From contig CM077115.1 of assembly GCA_039619475.1 (NCBI GenBank), forward strand, positions 594,357,643 to 594,421,642: 64,000 nucleotides of DNA. Reading direction: 5' to 3'. Source of the DNA: Icerya purchasi. Lineage: Eukaryota; Arthropoda; Insecta; Hemiptera; Monophlebidae. The position numbers and the translations under genes are program-made. Positions 31,857 to 42,979 of the stretch are shown here, one piece after another (position 1 is the stretch's first letter; every line of letters starts with the position of its first letter). Below the pieces are notes generated by a model, which made no database searches, was not told the origin of the DNA, and was given only the letters and a program-made list of their open reading frames with translations.

Positions 31857-32225
31857 TCTCTTTTGTCCGGAAGGAACCGTGGTGTCCCATCTACGTATCT
31901 AATATTATTTGTAATTTCACCTCCAATTTTGATACCTTCAGATCTATTACAGCTTTCCACTAAATATAATATCTACGTATCCGTTAAACAATGTTGTCGA
32001 CCAAACGCACCTAACACCGCGTTCAATTTTGATATTATCTATCACATTTACTCCATTAAATTTAGTATCTCACCGTTGCCATTTGTCGTAAATATAGATA
32101 ATTCTTTATTAATCTTCTATTCGCGATTTTCTTGTAATATGTTAAATAATTTGACATGCCGTACTTTGCCGAAGGATTTTTCGAAATCTATACAAGGCAC
32201 ATACATTTGGAATTTTTTTAACTTT
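31857..32225 (-). pseudogene. RTE-type LINE RT fragment
   Basis: Reads, across shifts, CIDFEKSFGKVRHVKLFNIL (first catalytic region), IKIERGVRC, TLFNGYVDIIF and GIKIGGEITNNIRYVDGT. GIKIxGExINNIRYADDT is the hallmark of RTE/L2-like insect LINEs. Here the catalytic ADD has become VDG. The open frame at 31355-31960 fuses the end of this fragment with the start of the R1-type LINE at about 31856, so that single ORF is a chimera of two elements and not one protein. Confidence 0.7.
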
Positions 32226-32229
32226 TAAA

Positions 32230-33059
32230 TTAATGTATCCATGCAGAACAATGCATCCCTAGTTCGCAGTCCACATCGAAAACTATATTCTTATCTTCGC
32301 ATTTTTGTCATATTCCAGCTTGTCTTTTTACTAATAAAACATTTAATCTTTACTTCATTTTAATCTTTCTCGATTGCAGTGTTTTAAAATATTTCGTAAG
32401 AAATTTTGGACCATTCGGAGTTTTATTCGCGATTTCTCCCGACGATATCGATAAAATTATTTTAAAAAACTATTTAAAAGATTTTCCCGCAAGCGGCTGA
32501 AATTGGCAAAATGTTGTTATCACATAACTGCTTTATTAAACTTTATATCTCGCAAGAAGCATACCTGAACTCATTTCGGTGCTGCACCTTAGCAAAATGG
32601 TAAATATTTTACGCACTATTCAGCGCCACGAACATACTTCTTTACACATCAGTTAAGTTAGTTGCATCTGATGGTATTGAAGGAACCTAAAAATGTCTGC
32701 AATTCGACGGCAATTACCCGTTTAATTGTAATTGTAAAAATTTAACTTTTAATAAAAACATCGGTTTCAAAAAAAATTGAACATATTATACTTTTAGAAA
32801 TGAAATAACGTAAAAATCCGGTAATCAAACTGAACAGATTGAATGTAACATTAAAATATGTACCAGTTATTTAAAAGCCAAAAAATAAGTTGTTTTTAAG
32901 AATCAAAATATCAAAACTGATTTGAAAAGGCTATTATTCCAAAGAATAAGAAATTGAAAAAAAAAAAAAAAAAAGTACATTGATATGTAATTCTACAACG
33001 TTAATGAATAATCTCGTACCTACTTATTATGCGACCAACATAGTAATTTTCTTAATAAA
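32230..33059. other. No gene recognised
   Basis: AT-rich, with an A-run at 32957-32973. No coding signal found. Confidence 0.5.
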
Positions 33060-33395
33060 GAAATCACACAAGTTTTTAACTTTTTCTTTTTTTGTTGCAT
33101 TAAAATGCGTTATACGGTTTAGATTTATTTCTATTTCTTCAAATAATCTCATAAATACCGTTCCAAAAACATATTTATTAATTTCATTGTAAAACGCAGT
33201 TTCTTCTAATTTGAATTAAAATTTTCGTATCCATTTTCTGTTTTGTCACTTTATTAAATATAAATATAAAAACATCTATATTACAGAAAGTTAGTAGTTA
33301 TAAAAAATATAAAAAAGTTGCCGACATGTTTCGGAGTTACATAAATCATGGCAATAATAAGAAATAAAGTTAATAATAAAATAAACGATATCTCG
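33060..33395 (-). repeat. Left part of a Penelope-terminus-like inverted repeat
   Basis: 33240-33390 matches, inverted, 39555-39690: GCCGACATGTTTCGGAGTTAC against GTAACTCCGAAATATGTCGGC. 33060-33230 matches, inverted, 40605-40760: GTTGCATTAAAATGCGTTA and AAATACCGT are shared. The jockey LINE at 33410 inserted next to this block and separated it from its partners. On the minus strand CTCCGAAACATGTC followed by GGCAA, with TTGCC upstream, has the layout of a decayed hammerhead: stem I TTGCC/GGCAA, palindromic ACATGT. Confidence 0.6.
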
Positions 33396-33539
33396 TATGT
33401 GTCTTCCTTGTTAACGGGTTGTTACAACGACAATCCGAGCTTGAAATGTTTGTCCTTAGTCAAAAATTAGATGTAACTTTCGGAAACACATTTCACTTCT
33501 AAAAACTATTACGCTTTAAATGGTTCTAATTTTTATCGG

Positions 33540-36031
33540 GCCGATCATCCGTGCGGTAAGCTTCGTGGCGGCGCAGCAATTTTAGTACGCAAACATCTGA
33601 AGCACTATCAATTCAACTGTATTCAATTATCTCATATTCAAGCTATGTCTATCAAAGTAATTGCAAGTACAGGTAAACAATTAACAATCTCATCGATATA
33701 TACTGCCCGCCTAGGTACAAAATTATGCACGATCAATTTAGTGATTTTTTTTTAGCTCATTAGGAAATACATTTATAGTAGGTGGAGATTATAATGCCAA
33801 GCATACATTTTTTGGGTCACAACTAACAAATCCTAAAGGAAGGGAACTATTCAAATGCATTTCGAAATCAAAACTTACAGTATTTTCCAGCGGGCAACCT
33901 ACATATTAGCCCTCTGATAGAAATAAAATACCTGACCTACTTGATTTTTTTATTACTAACGGTATTAGTACTTTATATGCAAATATTGAAACATCTTTTG
34001 ACTCTACCCCGGATCATTCCCCGGTAATACTTGAAATAAGTCCTCTAATAATAATTAAAAAGGCTAATTTTAAATTTCACAATAATAGAACTGATTCGTA
34101 TTCTTACACGCACTGGATCGAAGAGAATCTTGTCATCAATGTTCCATTGAAAACCGGTGATAATGTTGACGAAGCAGTTGAATACTTCAATCATATGCTA
34201 CAAAAGGCAGCGTGGTTGAGCACGCCTAACGCCACCGTAAACTCAGACTTTAACTACCCGCATATTATTCAGCAAAAAATCCACGAAAAAAGAAAAATTA
34301 GAAAACTTTGGCAAATAACAAGGTATCCCCAGCTCATAAAAACTCTCTTAACATCATAATAAGCAAAGAGTTAAGTAAATTATTAAAACAGCATAAAAAT
34401 GATACCTTTAGAACAATTCTTTACAACGGAGACGTTAAAAATGACACAATCCTACACTGTAGAAGACCACCAAAGCGTTCAGAAGACCTCAAAAAATGAC
34501 ACCACCCTTGCGTAAAGATAACGGTGAATGGGCACGCAGCGATCCCGATAAGGCGAAAGTTTTTGGACTACATCTTAAGAATGTGTTTAAACCACATCCT
34601 CCGGACATCGGATTAGAGCCTTTTTACGATCAGGTAAAGCGTAGTCACTATTTCAAATGTCCCCCCCAATCGAACATTTCACGCCGTCATAAATTAAAAA
34701 AGTGACAATCTGCAACTTAGCAACACATAAAGCCCCTGGATATGACCTGATCACTGGAAAAATGCTAAAATTCTTACCGCGAAAGGCAATAGTTTTGTTA
34801 ACAGCAATTTTCAACGCTGTTATTCGGCTGGGTTATTATCCGTCACAGTGGAAGATGGCTCAGGTAATAATGATATCGAAACCAGGTAAGCCCGCTAGTG
34901 AAGCCTCATCATATCGACCTATCAGTGTCTTTTACCAATAGTATCTAAAATATTTGAGAAAGTATTGTTGTCTAGGCTAATCGAGCAGTTGCAAGGTATA
35001 ATTCCAGACTACCAATTTGGGTTTCGTCCTGGGCACGCTACAATAGAACAAATTCATAGAATTCAGAGATACATTGGTAATTGCTTTGACAGGAAGCAAT
35101 ATTGCTCTGCCACCTTCCTGGATGTTAGTCAGGCCTTCGACCGCGTGTGGCACGAGGGATTGCTTTTAAAAATAAAAAAAAACCCTGTCACACTCCTATT
35201 ACCCACTACTATCTTCATACTTGACAGATAGGTGCTTTCAAGTAAAATCTGGCGATGATGTATCAGAGTTTTATCCTGCTGAGGCTGGCGTTCCCCAGGG
35301 TTCAGTATTAGGACCAATTCTTTTTCTTGTTCATGACCTTCCAGTTACGTCCAATGTGGAGGTCGCAGCATTTGCTGATGACACAGCACTACACTATTTG
35401 CGAGGGACAGCGATCCGGTGGCAGCGTCGGAGAACTTGCAGGCTGGTTTGAATGACCTGAAGAAATGGGCACAACTATGGAGGATTAAGATATCAATTAA
35501 GTCGGTGCATGTTACATTCACAACCAGACGCAGTACATGTCCTCCTGTTGATCTTGATGGTCCTATTCCACAGGGCAATAAAGCCAGATACCTGGGCATG
35601 TGGCTTGATCGCCGTTTGACCTGGAAGGAGCATATCAAGATCAAAGCCAAGGAAATAAACTTGAAGCTGAGGGAGATGTACTGGCTCCTGGGCAAAACTT
35701 CCATATTATCGCTGAAGTCAAAATTGCTGTTATATAATGCAGCCATCAAACCGATGTGGACCTACGGTATATTTCTTCTTGGAGGGAACAGCATCAGCGT
35801 TTAATATTAAAATTATGCAGCGGTGCCAGTCAAAAATACTGAGAATAATAGCCAATGCACCGTGTGGTACATGCGCAATGATAACTTACACCGGGATCTA
35901 AATGTACCGGAGGTAAGTAAAGTAATTAAAAATTATAGCGAGCGTTACCTGCGTAGGTTAGTAGGCCACCCTAACCCGCTGGCAGTTGATTTATTACACT
36001 CAGGCAACGACAATCATAGACTAAATCGTTA
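33540..36031 (+). pseudogene. Jockey ORF2 (endonuclease end plus RT), several frameshifts
   Basis: The endonuclease C-terminal half is visible from about 33540 (RADHPCGKLRGGAAILVRKH, then PDLLDFFITNGIS and TPDHSPVIL with the SDH-like site as PDH). The RT follows in consecutive short frames: KAPGYDLITGKMLKFLPRKA, ASSYRPISVF, PDYQFGFRPGHATIEQIHR, FLDVSQAFDRVWHEGL (first Asp), AGVPQGSVLGPILFL and AAFADDTALH (ADD). The C-terminal part has GNKARYLGMWLDRRLTWKEH and HPNPLAVDLLHS. Frames change at roughly 34350, 34495, 34700, 34950, 35220, 35420 and 35815. The motifs are typical of the jockey clade. It cannot make a full protein. Confidence 0.9.
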
Positions 36032-39000
36032 GGTCTGGTACCATTTCGTCTAATTCCCATTTCGCCTAAAATTAGGGTCGGGTTACTCAGGTAATAAAAA
36101 AAAGGTCAGACAAACATACGAATGATTTCGTGTTGGCAACAGCGCGTCATCATTATCGAATTTTAAGCAGACTAAACGCATCATTTTTTTTTCTATTTGA
36201 TTCCACTGTTAAGGGTTTTTTTTCTTTCCGAAATACAACAAAAAGGTTTATATGAAAATCAGAAGTGAAAAAATACCGCTAAACATGTTTGATGTAAATA
36301 TACGCGAAACGACCACTCCGATTAATATTTGCGAGTTATTTTATTGGATGTCCAGTGCTGTATAAATCCCACCCGCCTTATCAGTCAGTATATAGGAAGC
36401 CTTATTGATATTTAGTGTGACAAGAACATTGAGGTTCGGAGTTGCAGAAAAAATAATAAAAAAGCTAAATTATAATTAGGTGTAGTTTCGAAGTGGTCGC
36501 GTTTATGTAAGAAAAAAGGAATAAAAATCGAATAGAATTAACAATAATGACATGACATCGAATGATTATTACAGCGGTAATTTTATTATTGATTATTAAA
36601 ATTACAATTATAAGTACATACAAAAAGTAAATGTTAAAATTAGGAAAACAGTTTTCTTTTTTTTTAACAAAAGTTCCTGAACCTAATTTCATTTTTCTTT
36701 AATTCAAAAAAAGTGAATTTGCAAATCGAAAGAATTTAAAAATTAAATACTGCTTCGGATTTAAATAAATAATCAACAGTAACGTATACGATTACAAGAG
36801 ATTTTTCAAAATTTGAATATTAGGACGAGAAAAATTACTAGATTTACTATTAAACTCTGTGTACAGCAGAAAAAAAGGAATAAGCAAGGAATAAACAAGG
36901 TGAAGACCCTGTTATATGGGGTCAGTTCATGGCTTTTATGGAATTAATAAATGAGCATAGATTTAAAAGCACCATATCAAAAAAATGTATATTTTAAATA
37001 TGATTATATCTATCGAGTATATTTGTTATATTTGATAATCTTTAACAATAGATTTTTAGTTGTAGAAAGCAGTGAAAATAAGGACAATTGATTAAAAAAT
37101 GGCGAAAAATTGGTTGTAATAAGGGGTTATTACATTTTTAGATGTGTCGCACGGCATAAAAAAAATTTTAGAAGATACAATCATGATTTTTTTCCCCATT
37201 CTACAAGATGAAACAGTAAAACTTGGCGTATGTTGTTAAAAATACTTCTAAAATCGAATTTTAAGGTATAAATAACTTCTCCAGAAGCCTAAATGGTTGC
37301 TGTTGGACTTTGAAAAATTCCTCATCAAATTAGCCACGTTTATTATAATGACGATGCTTTTCAAGTAATTTCAATAACTGGAGTGAAAAAAGTAAATAAA
37401 ACGCAAAAAATGTTGTTTTTAGGGTTTCTGACAAAGTAAAAAAAAATTTTTTTTTTTTTCAATTTTTTGGGCACGTCAACAATAGAACTTACCTAACGTA
37501 GAGAACTGTACATTATATAAGGAAAAGATTAAAAATTGAGGAGATAAAGAAAGCTAACAAAGGAACTACATTGAGAGAGGAGAAAGCAAGAATGGCTTTG
37601 GCACTGTGAGGAGTGGGGAGGCCAAAGCGCAGAAGATTGGAATAAAGGGGCACTGTCCTCCTTACCCTTGTTTCTTCTATTTCCCCAGTGTCCAATCGAA
37701 TTAGATTATAATATTTTTCTTCTTTCTTTTATAATCTGTTAAGTCTGCCAGATTTTTCGGCAAATCCAAAAAAAGGCAAAGGAAAAAAACCTTCTATCTT
37801 ACTATTTAAAATGCTTCATTCAATAAATTGCCAAAAGATTACGATTTAACATTACAAAAATGAAAAAGAAAGAGAATATAAAAAGACGCTATTCAATTAA
37901 CCAAATATTTTATCATACACTTTTGACGTACAAAATAAAAATTTATAGCAATTAAGCGAAAATAATTTTTTAATGGATGATAATTTTTTTTATTCTCTGT
38001 TGTCAAAATCGAATTCAATACCATTTCATTTAAAATGTAATTTGCAATAAATATTTCAATATACAAATATTAGATATATATATATATATATATATATTAT
38101 TTACCTGCTTGATTTGTTTTTATTGCTATATTAGCCTGACTCTAAATTTTTGGTTTATTCACAAGCGAAAATTTAAATATTCAAGATAGAAGAATAGTTT
38201 CCTTCAGAACGTTGATACACACAACACTCAACCCAGAACAAATTGTAACCTCATAGCATAAAACAGTCAGTATGCCGTGATTTTCCGCATATTGAGATGG
38301 ATTTGGCATTTTTTACGATCTTTGAAAATATTAAAATTTTGGTAATAATCATTCAATTTCTCGGAAGGTCTCGGCAGCGGGCAAACGCGGCATTGTTTGT
38401 CAAAGACGCATTCTCGGTTAAAAAATCGAAGGATCTGACCGCTACGCAGGGGTAGCGAACTAGTTTCGTTGTGCGTGGCCGAGAAGCGGAAATAGAGCAC
38501 TTCCTGACAGTATAGGCGTTTGAAATGCGTACCGAGCTACGTTGAGCCGGAAGAAGTTATTTTGATAAAAAGCCTAGAAAAGGCAAAAAGGCAGGGTGAA
38601 CTAAATGGAGCTTTATTTATGTTTTCCTAATTTTAACATTTACTTTTTGTATGTACTTATAATTGTAATTTTAATAATCAATAATAAAATTACCGCTGTA
38701 ATAATCATTCGATGTCATGTCATTATTGTTAATTCTATTCGATTTTTATTCCTTTTTTCTTACATAAACGCGACCACTTCGAAACTACACCTAATTATAA
38801 TTTAGCTTTTTTATTATTTTTTCTGCAACTCCGAACCTTAATGTTCTTGTCACACTAAATATTAATAAGGCTTTTATATACTGACTGATAAGGCGGGTGG
38901 GATTTATACAGCACTGGACATCCAATAAAATAACTCGCAAATATTAATCGGAGTGGTCGTTTCGCGTATATTTACATCAAACATGTTTAGCGGTATTTTT

Positions 39001-39237
39001 TCACTTCTGATTTTCATATAAACCTTTTTGTTGTATTTCGGAAAGAAAAAAAACCCTTAACAGTGGAATCAAATAGAAAAAAAAATGATGCGTTTAGTCT
39101 GCTTAAAATTCGATAATGATGACGCGCTGTTGCCAACACGAAATCATTCGTATGTTTGTCTGACCTTTTTTTTATTACCTGAGTAACCCGACCCTAATTT
39201 TAGGCGAAATGGGAATTAGGCGAAATGGGAATTCACC
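36032..39237. mobile_element. 3.2 kb element with ~610-bp terminal inverted repeats and 8-bp TSD
   Basis: Direct repeats aatcgtta (36024-36031 and 39238-39245) flank it. The arms 36032-36650 and 38625-39237 are inverted copies, about 98% alike by eye. For example, a 60-codon stretch reads identically from 36640 downward and from 38625 upward. The termini carry a tandem unit around AATTCCCATTTCGCCT and start GGT. The interior (about 2 kb) has a LINE tail relic, a (TA)n run at 38072-38097 and a minus-strand frame of 77 codons (38267-38500, with CVFDKQCRVCPLPRPSEK) that I do not recognise. No transposase is visible. An 8-bp duplication fits hAT, P, Merlin or Mutator types; the superfamily is undetermined. 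Confidence 0.85.
37443..37760 (-). pseudogene. I-type LINE 3' end relic
   Basis: The minus strand ends GTTGACGTGCCC followed by an A-rich tail (plus-strand T-run at 37447-37460), like the LINE termini at 3048, 4715 and 59766. The 3' UTR shares AGCTAACAAAGGA with the LINE at 26255. The frame 37695-37513 is UTR-like and not a conserved domain. Confidence 0.5.
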
Positions 39238-39419
39238 AATCGTTATACGCCCCTAGACCTTCCCCACCGACCGGTTTGATTGACTGGTAAAGCAACGCGG
39301 AGTGTTATTGTTGAGTGGCATCTCCCATCATGTCACAACTTCCATTTCAATTGCTTTTTGGCTACATTAGCCAGATCGCAATTTTAAACCAAAAAAAAAA
39401 AAAAAAATATGTGTCTTGC

Positions 39420-40760
39420 TTATAAACTAATCAATATATCAATATGTTATAATTAATTGTTAATTTTAAATAGCCGGTTATTATCTATTTATAATAGCGA
39501 TTATTATTAATTAAATTATCCTTAAATTTATTAATATAATACATTTCGGCGCTATTTTACTATTAACTTTATTTTATATTATTACCATGATTGTATGTAA
39601 CTCCGAAATATGTCGGCTATTTTTTAAAAACAATTATTATTTTCTGTAGTATGTGTTTTTATATTTATTTAATACCGTTTCTTCTAATCAAAAATTCCGG
39701 AGCGCAGTTAAGCGATTACACTTTTTTAATTTGTCGCGAATTTAATAAATCTTTAGAATAAAAATATTTTTAATTATGCAAAAATGCATTAATCTTTATT
39801 ATCTATTAATCCAAAAGGTAAAAATAATAATTTTGTTTCGGAACAACTGTTCCCCAGTGGCGAAGCAGCAAAAAAATCACTGCTCATTTCGAAGAACTGC
39901 TCCGAGCGAAGCTGCTACAGCAAATCAGTCACACCCCCGGTAACACATCTTTTACTTCGAAATTCAATTATGAAAAAACGCGGCGCCAAATGTTCGGACG
40001 CCGATTGATTTCAAACGGGACTAGCGTGAAACCGGGGAGTTGCGTTTACGTGATCGTTGTGATGCTAAGAGAAATTCCGGTACCAAATAGATTGCGCGAT
40101 TGTGCAGCGACGCCGATATTACATGCACGGCTTCATTCGATTAATAGAACACTGTACTGCGGTACTACGTGCGTACACTGGGCCCCTCACCGATCTCTTT
40201 ATTCTGTAAGCATTTTGTTTTTATTCAGTCTTTGTTATAACTTCAAACTCGAAAATAATTTAATGTTCTCCAAAAACCTGTTCAGACCTAGTTTCTGAGG
40301 ATTGAATCCTCATTTAATAGCTACGATGTCTATAATCTGCACATAACTATCTTCCGAAGCTAGAGCTTAGTTTTTACGGGTGGTCTTGCTTTCAATTTCA
40401 CGTTTGTGTTGATTAGGAAAAATGGATTTGGTTGTTGTGTGCAACGAACATACATAACCTTCTCTTTTCGTTTTTTTTTTTGAATTTGGTATAAAAAAAT
40501 TAAAAAGACATTTAAACGGTTATTAAAATATAGGCGAAGCCCCGTGGGAAAGAGCTCTGGTATGCGATGTTAAAACGAAAATTTCTTTTTTTCCGGACCT
40601 TAATTGCGCTCCAGAATTTTTATTAGAAAAAACTGCGTTTTGCTATGAAATTAATAAATATGTTTAAAACGACGGTATTTATGAGATTTTAAGAAATAGA
40701 CATAAATCTAAATCATATGTAACGCATTTTAATGCAACAGAAAAAAAGTTAAAAACCGAC
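39420..40760 (+). repeat. Right parts of the Penelope-terminus-like inverted repeat
   Basis: 39555-39690 is the inverted partner of 33240-33390, and 40605-40760 of 33060-33230. A short block, GGAGCGCAGTTAAG near 39700 and CTTAATTGCGCTCCAG near 40595, forms a further inverted pair around 39840-40590. That inner part has more even composition and a plus-strand frame of 102 codons (39990-40298) with no recognisable family; I do not call it a gene. Confidence 0.5.
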
Positions 40761-41915
40761 CCTTTCCAATATTTATAAATGATGGGGAACTTTTAAAAAT
40801 TTAAAATAAAACTAAAGCAAAATCTTTTAGGATAAACAAGTAATTATTTAATATTATAAATTCGATTTTTTTGTTTAAACACTATTGGTATTTATAATAG
40901 ACACGAAACAAAAACAAAACAAAACAATACCATTTATAAAAACAGTGGAAAAAAGTGCGGATACGTTAGTGTTCGCGATAAATTCCAAATAGTTCATAAT
41001 TCTCGGCAAATGAGGTGAAACAGGACTATGAAGGAAATTGTGTTGTGACAGGACAAAACGTGCAACTCTAGCATGTGTTTTTCTATGTGTGTGCGTGGGT
41101 AGTGCGCTTGGGTGAGCAGAGACGGTGGAACAGTCAACGGAAGTTTTCCCATTCGCTGCTCTGGAGTAGTAGTCGGAGCAATTTTCATCCCAGAACAGTA
41201 TTTGAAACTAGGCATGGATAACTCCGGACACAGTTATATCCTCGGAAACATATCCGTGGTCGGACATATCTCCGACCACATCATATCTCAACTCCGAACA
41301 ACGTCACACAACCAACAAATCTTGTCATTCCCGGACATAGTTGAATTCACTTCTGGCCGAGTGATTTCCACTCCGAAAGGCGACAGCTACCTGTGTAATT
41401 GTCAAACTTTGCCTTATCATTACTGATTCACGGAATTACGTTGTGTTCGTTGACTGCAGTATTGAGGGGTAATAGCGCGGTGTGATTTAAAATTTTCAAA
41501 TCGAATGAGTAATATTATGATCCAGGAATTTAATGCTGGATGTTATTTAACGCGATGCGAACTAGCTGTTTTATGCTTATAGATAAGAAATATCCTATTT
41601 ACCAGAAAACAGTATGTATGTGTGAGAGAGTTTTTCATCCGGTAAATCGGAACTGCGCGAAGAAAATGCGCACCATGTTCAAGGACGTTTTGTTGCTCTG
41701 TGCGTTCGGAGTGCTACACAGAGTTGGAGTTGAATACGCAGCGAAGAGTATCATGATTATACGCTGGATATGAGATAACTGCGCCGGAATTGGAGTTGAG
41801 AAACATATATATGCTCAGTGGGAAAGAACGCATATATATCCAACTCCTCTAGCGGAGTTGATTTGGGAACCATCATCGCCGGAGCAATAGTCAGGTAATT
41901 GCTGGAACTGTGAGT
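40761..41915. other. No gene recognised; recurrent CTCCG/CGGAG motifs
   Basis: 41210-41360 and 41700-41890 contain many short copies of CTCCG(G/A) and CGGAGTTG in both orientations, which resembles the subterminal repeats of a hAT-like element. No paired termini could be fixed. The plus-strand frame 41112-41426 includes these motifs and is not supported as coding. Confidence 0.35.
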
Positions 41916-42111
41916 TAGTGATGTGCGATTTCGAAATGTTTTTACAATTGAAACAATCGACAATCGTCAAAAAAACAATAGAATGATTTTCATTCGAATG
42001 AATTTGATTCGAATGATTTTGTCAATTAGAATTTATTCACAATTTAAATAGAATTAATTATTCATGATAAATAATTTTCGGAAACAACTGTGTTTTGAAA
42101 AAGATATTTAT

Positions 42112-42165
42112 TCGCTTAACGTTTCGACCAGCTTACACTGGCCATCATCAGAAGTAAACTGAAGA
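42112..42165 (-). ncRNA. Hammerhead-ribozyme-like motif, left copy
   Basis: Minus strand: CTGATGA (42151-42145), stem II GGCCAG-TGTAAG-CTGGTC, then GAAA (42125-42122) and the palindrome ACGT, the candidate stem III. Stem I is partial: TTTACTT pairs with AAGCGAA with one mismatch and one G-T pair. An extra T sits between CTGATGA and stem II. Penelope-like elements are known to carry minimal type I hammerheads in their terminal repeats, which supports the call. Activity is unproven. Confidence 0.5.
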
Positions 42166-42394
42166 ACGGAGCGAAAATTGCGATCGACAATAACATTAAA
42201 ATAAGAATCAGAAATCATGGAAAACCCAAATCAAAACAGATAACCTACCTCTAAACAAGAAAACCGACGTAACATAGAAAAAATATAAAAACAAAAAAAA
42301 AAAAAAAAAATAATAATAAAAGGAACCAAAATGTAAACGGGAAAAACCGACAAAACGCAAAACAACAGATAGATAAATTATAAAAACATAAGGG

Positions 42395-42425
<31 letters not shown>

Positions 42426-42979
42426 AATAAATAAAAGGAACACAAAATCTAAACGGGAAAAACCGACAAAACGCATAACAACCGAAGATAAAATGTAAAA
42501 ACATATGAGAAAAAAGGAACACAAAAAACATCAGGTCACAGTTGGGGCAGGGGGGAAAAACGAATAACAACTTATAAAAAATAAAACTGAAAACGTTGAA
42601 AACGCACGGAACAACCAAGTGAACAGAACAAAAATATGAAATATTACAACAGAAACAGTTGGATTACCTGAACAAGGACTGGGAACTACCTGAAAATTGC
42701 TTGGAATCCGCACCTGAGGACCCACTCGAAACCTATCCGGAAGAAGCACCAGAGGGCACGGCCCCGGGCATTGGACCAACGGAAGCTTAACCAAACGAAG
42801 TGAAACAAAGCAAATCCAACCGAAGGAAGAAACCACTGTGACCGGCGGGATGTGGGAACAAAAGACCAAAAAGAAGTGAAAGGCGGTGGCGGACGTCTAG
42901 GTACCTAAAGGGACACAGTCAAAATTAAAACCAAATAACCCAGAATTGGAAAAGAAAAATGAAACCTACCTGGTCGCTG

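Larger units (their letters stand above)
33410..39407 (+). mobile_element. 5'-truncated jockey LINE, split by a later insertion
   Basis: Target duplication of 14 bp with one mismatch: tatgtgtcttcctt at 33396-33409 and tatgtgtcttgctt at 39408-39421. The 3' end has a poly(A) run (39391-39407). The body is 33410-36031 plus 39246-39407, with a 3.2 kb element lodged at 36032-39237. Removing the insert and one copy of its duplication restores the reading NRYTPLDLPHRPV followed by a stop, the normal jockey C-terminal pattern. The unsplit length is about 2.8 kb, so the 5' part is missing. Confidence 0.9.

Noticed and set aside
31854..32228. 124-codon plus-strand frame
   Set aside because: Antisense to the RTE-type RT fragment, which has recognisable motifs.
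35345..35749. 134-codon minus-strand frame
   Set aside because: Antisense to the jockey RT C-terminal region.
36465..38805. A 60-residue stretch identical between 36465-36692 (minus) and 38605-38805 (plus)
   Set aside because: It lies in the long inverted termini of the 3.2 kb element, so identity comes from the repeat. AT-rich Ile/Asn composition gives no sign of a protein.
42251..42869. Frames of 64, 66 and 112 codons (minus), mirrored at 46031-46646
   Set aside because: Phe/Leu-rich translations of T-runs in the Penelope 3' region; duplicated only because the region is inverted.
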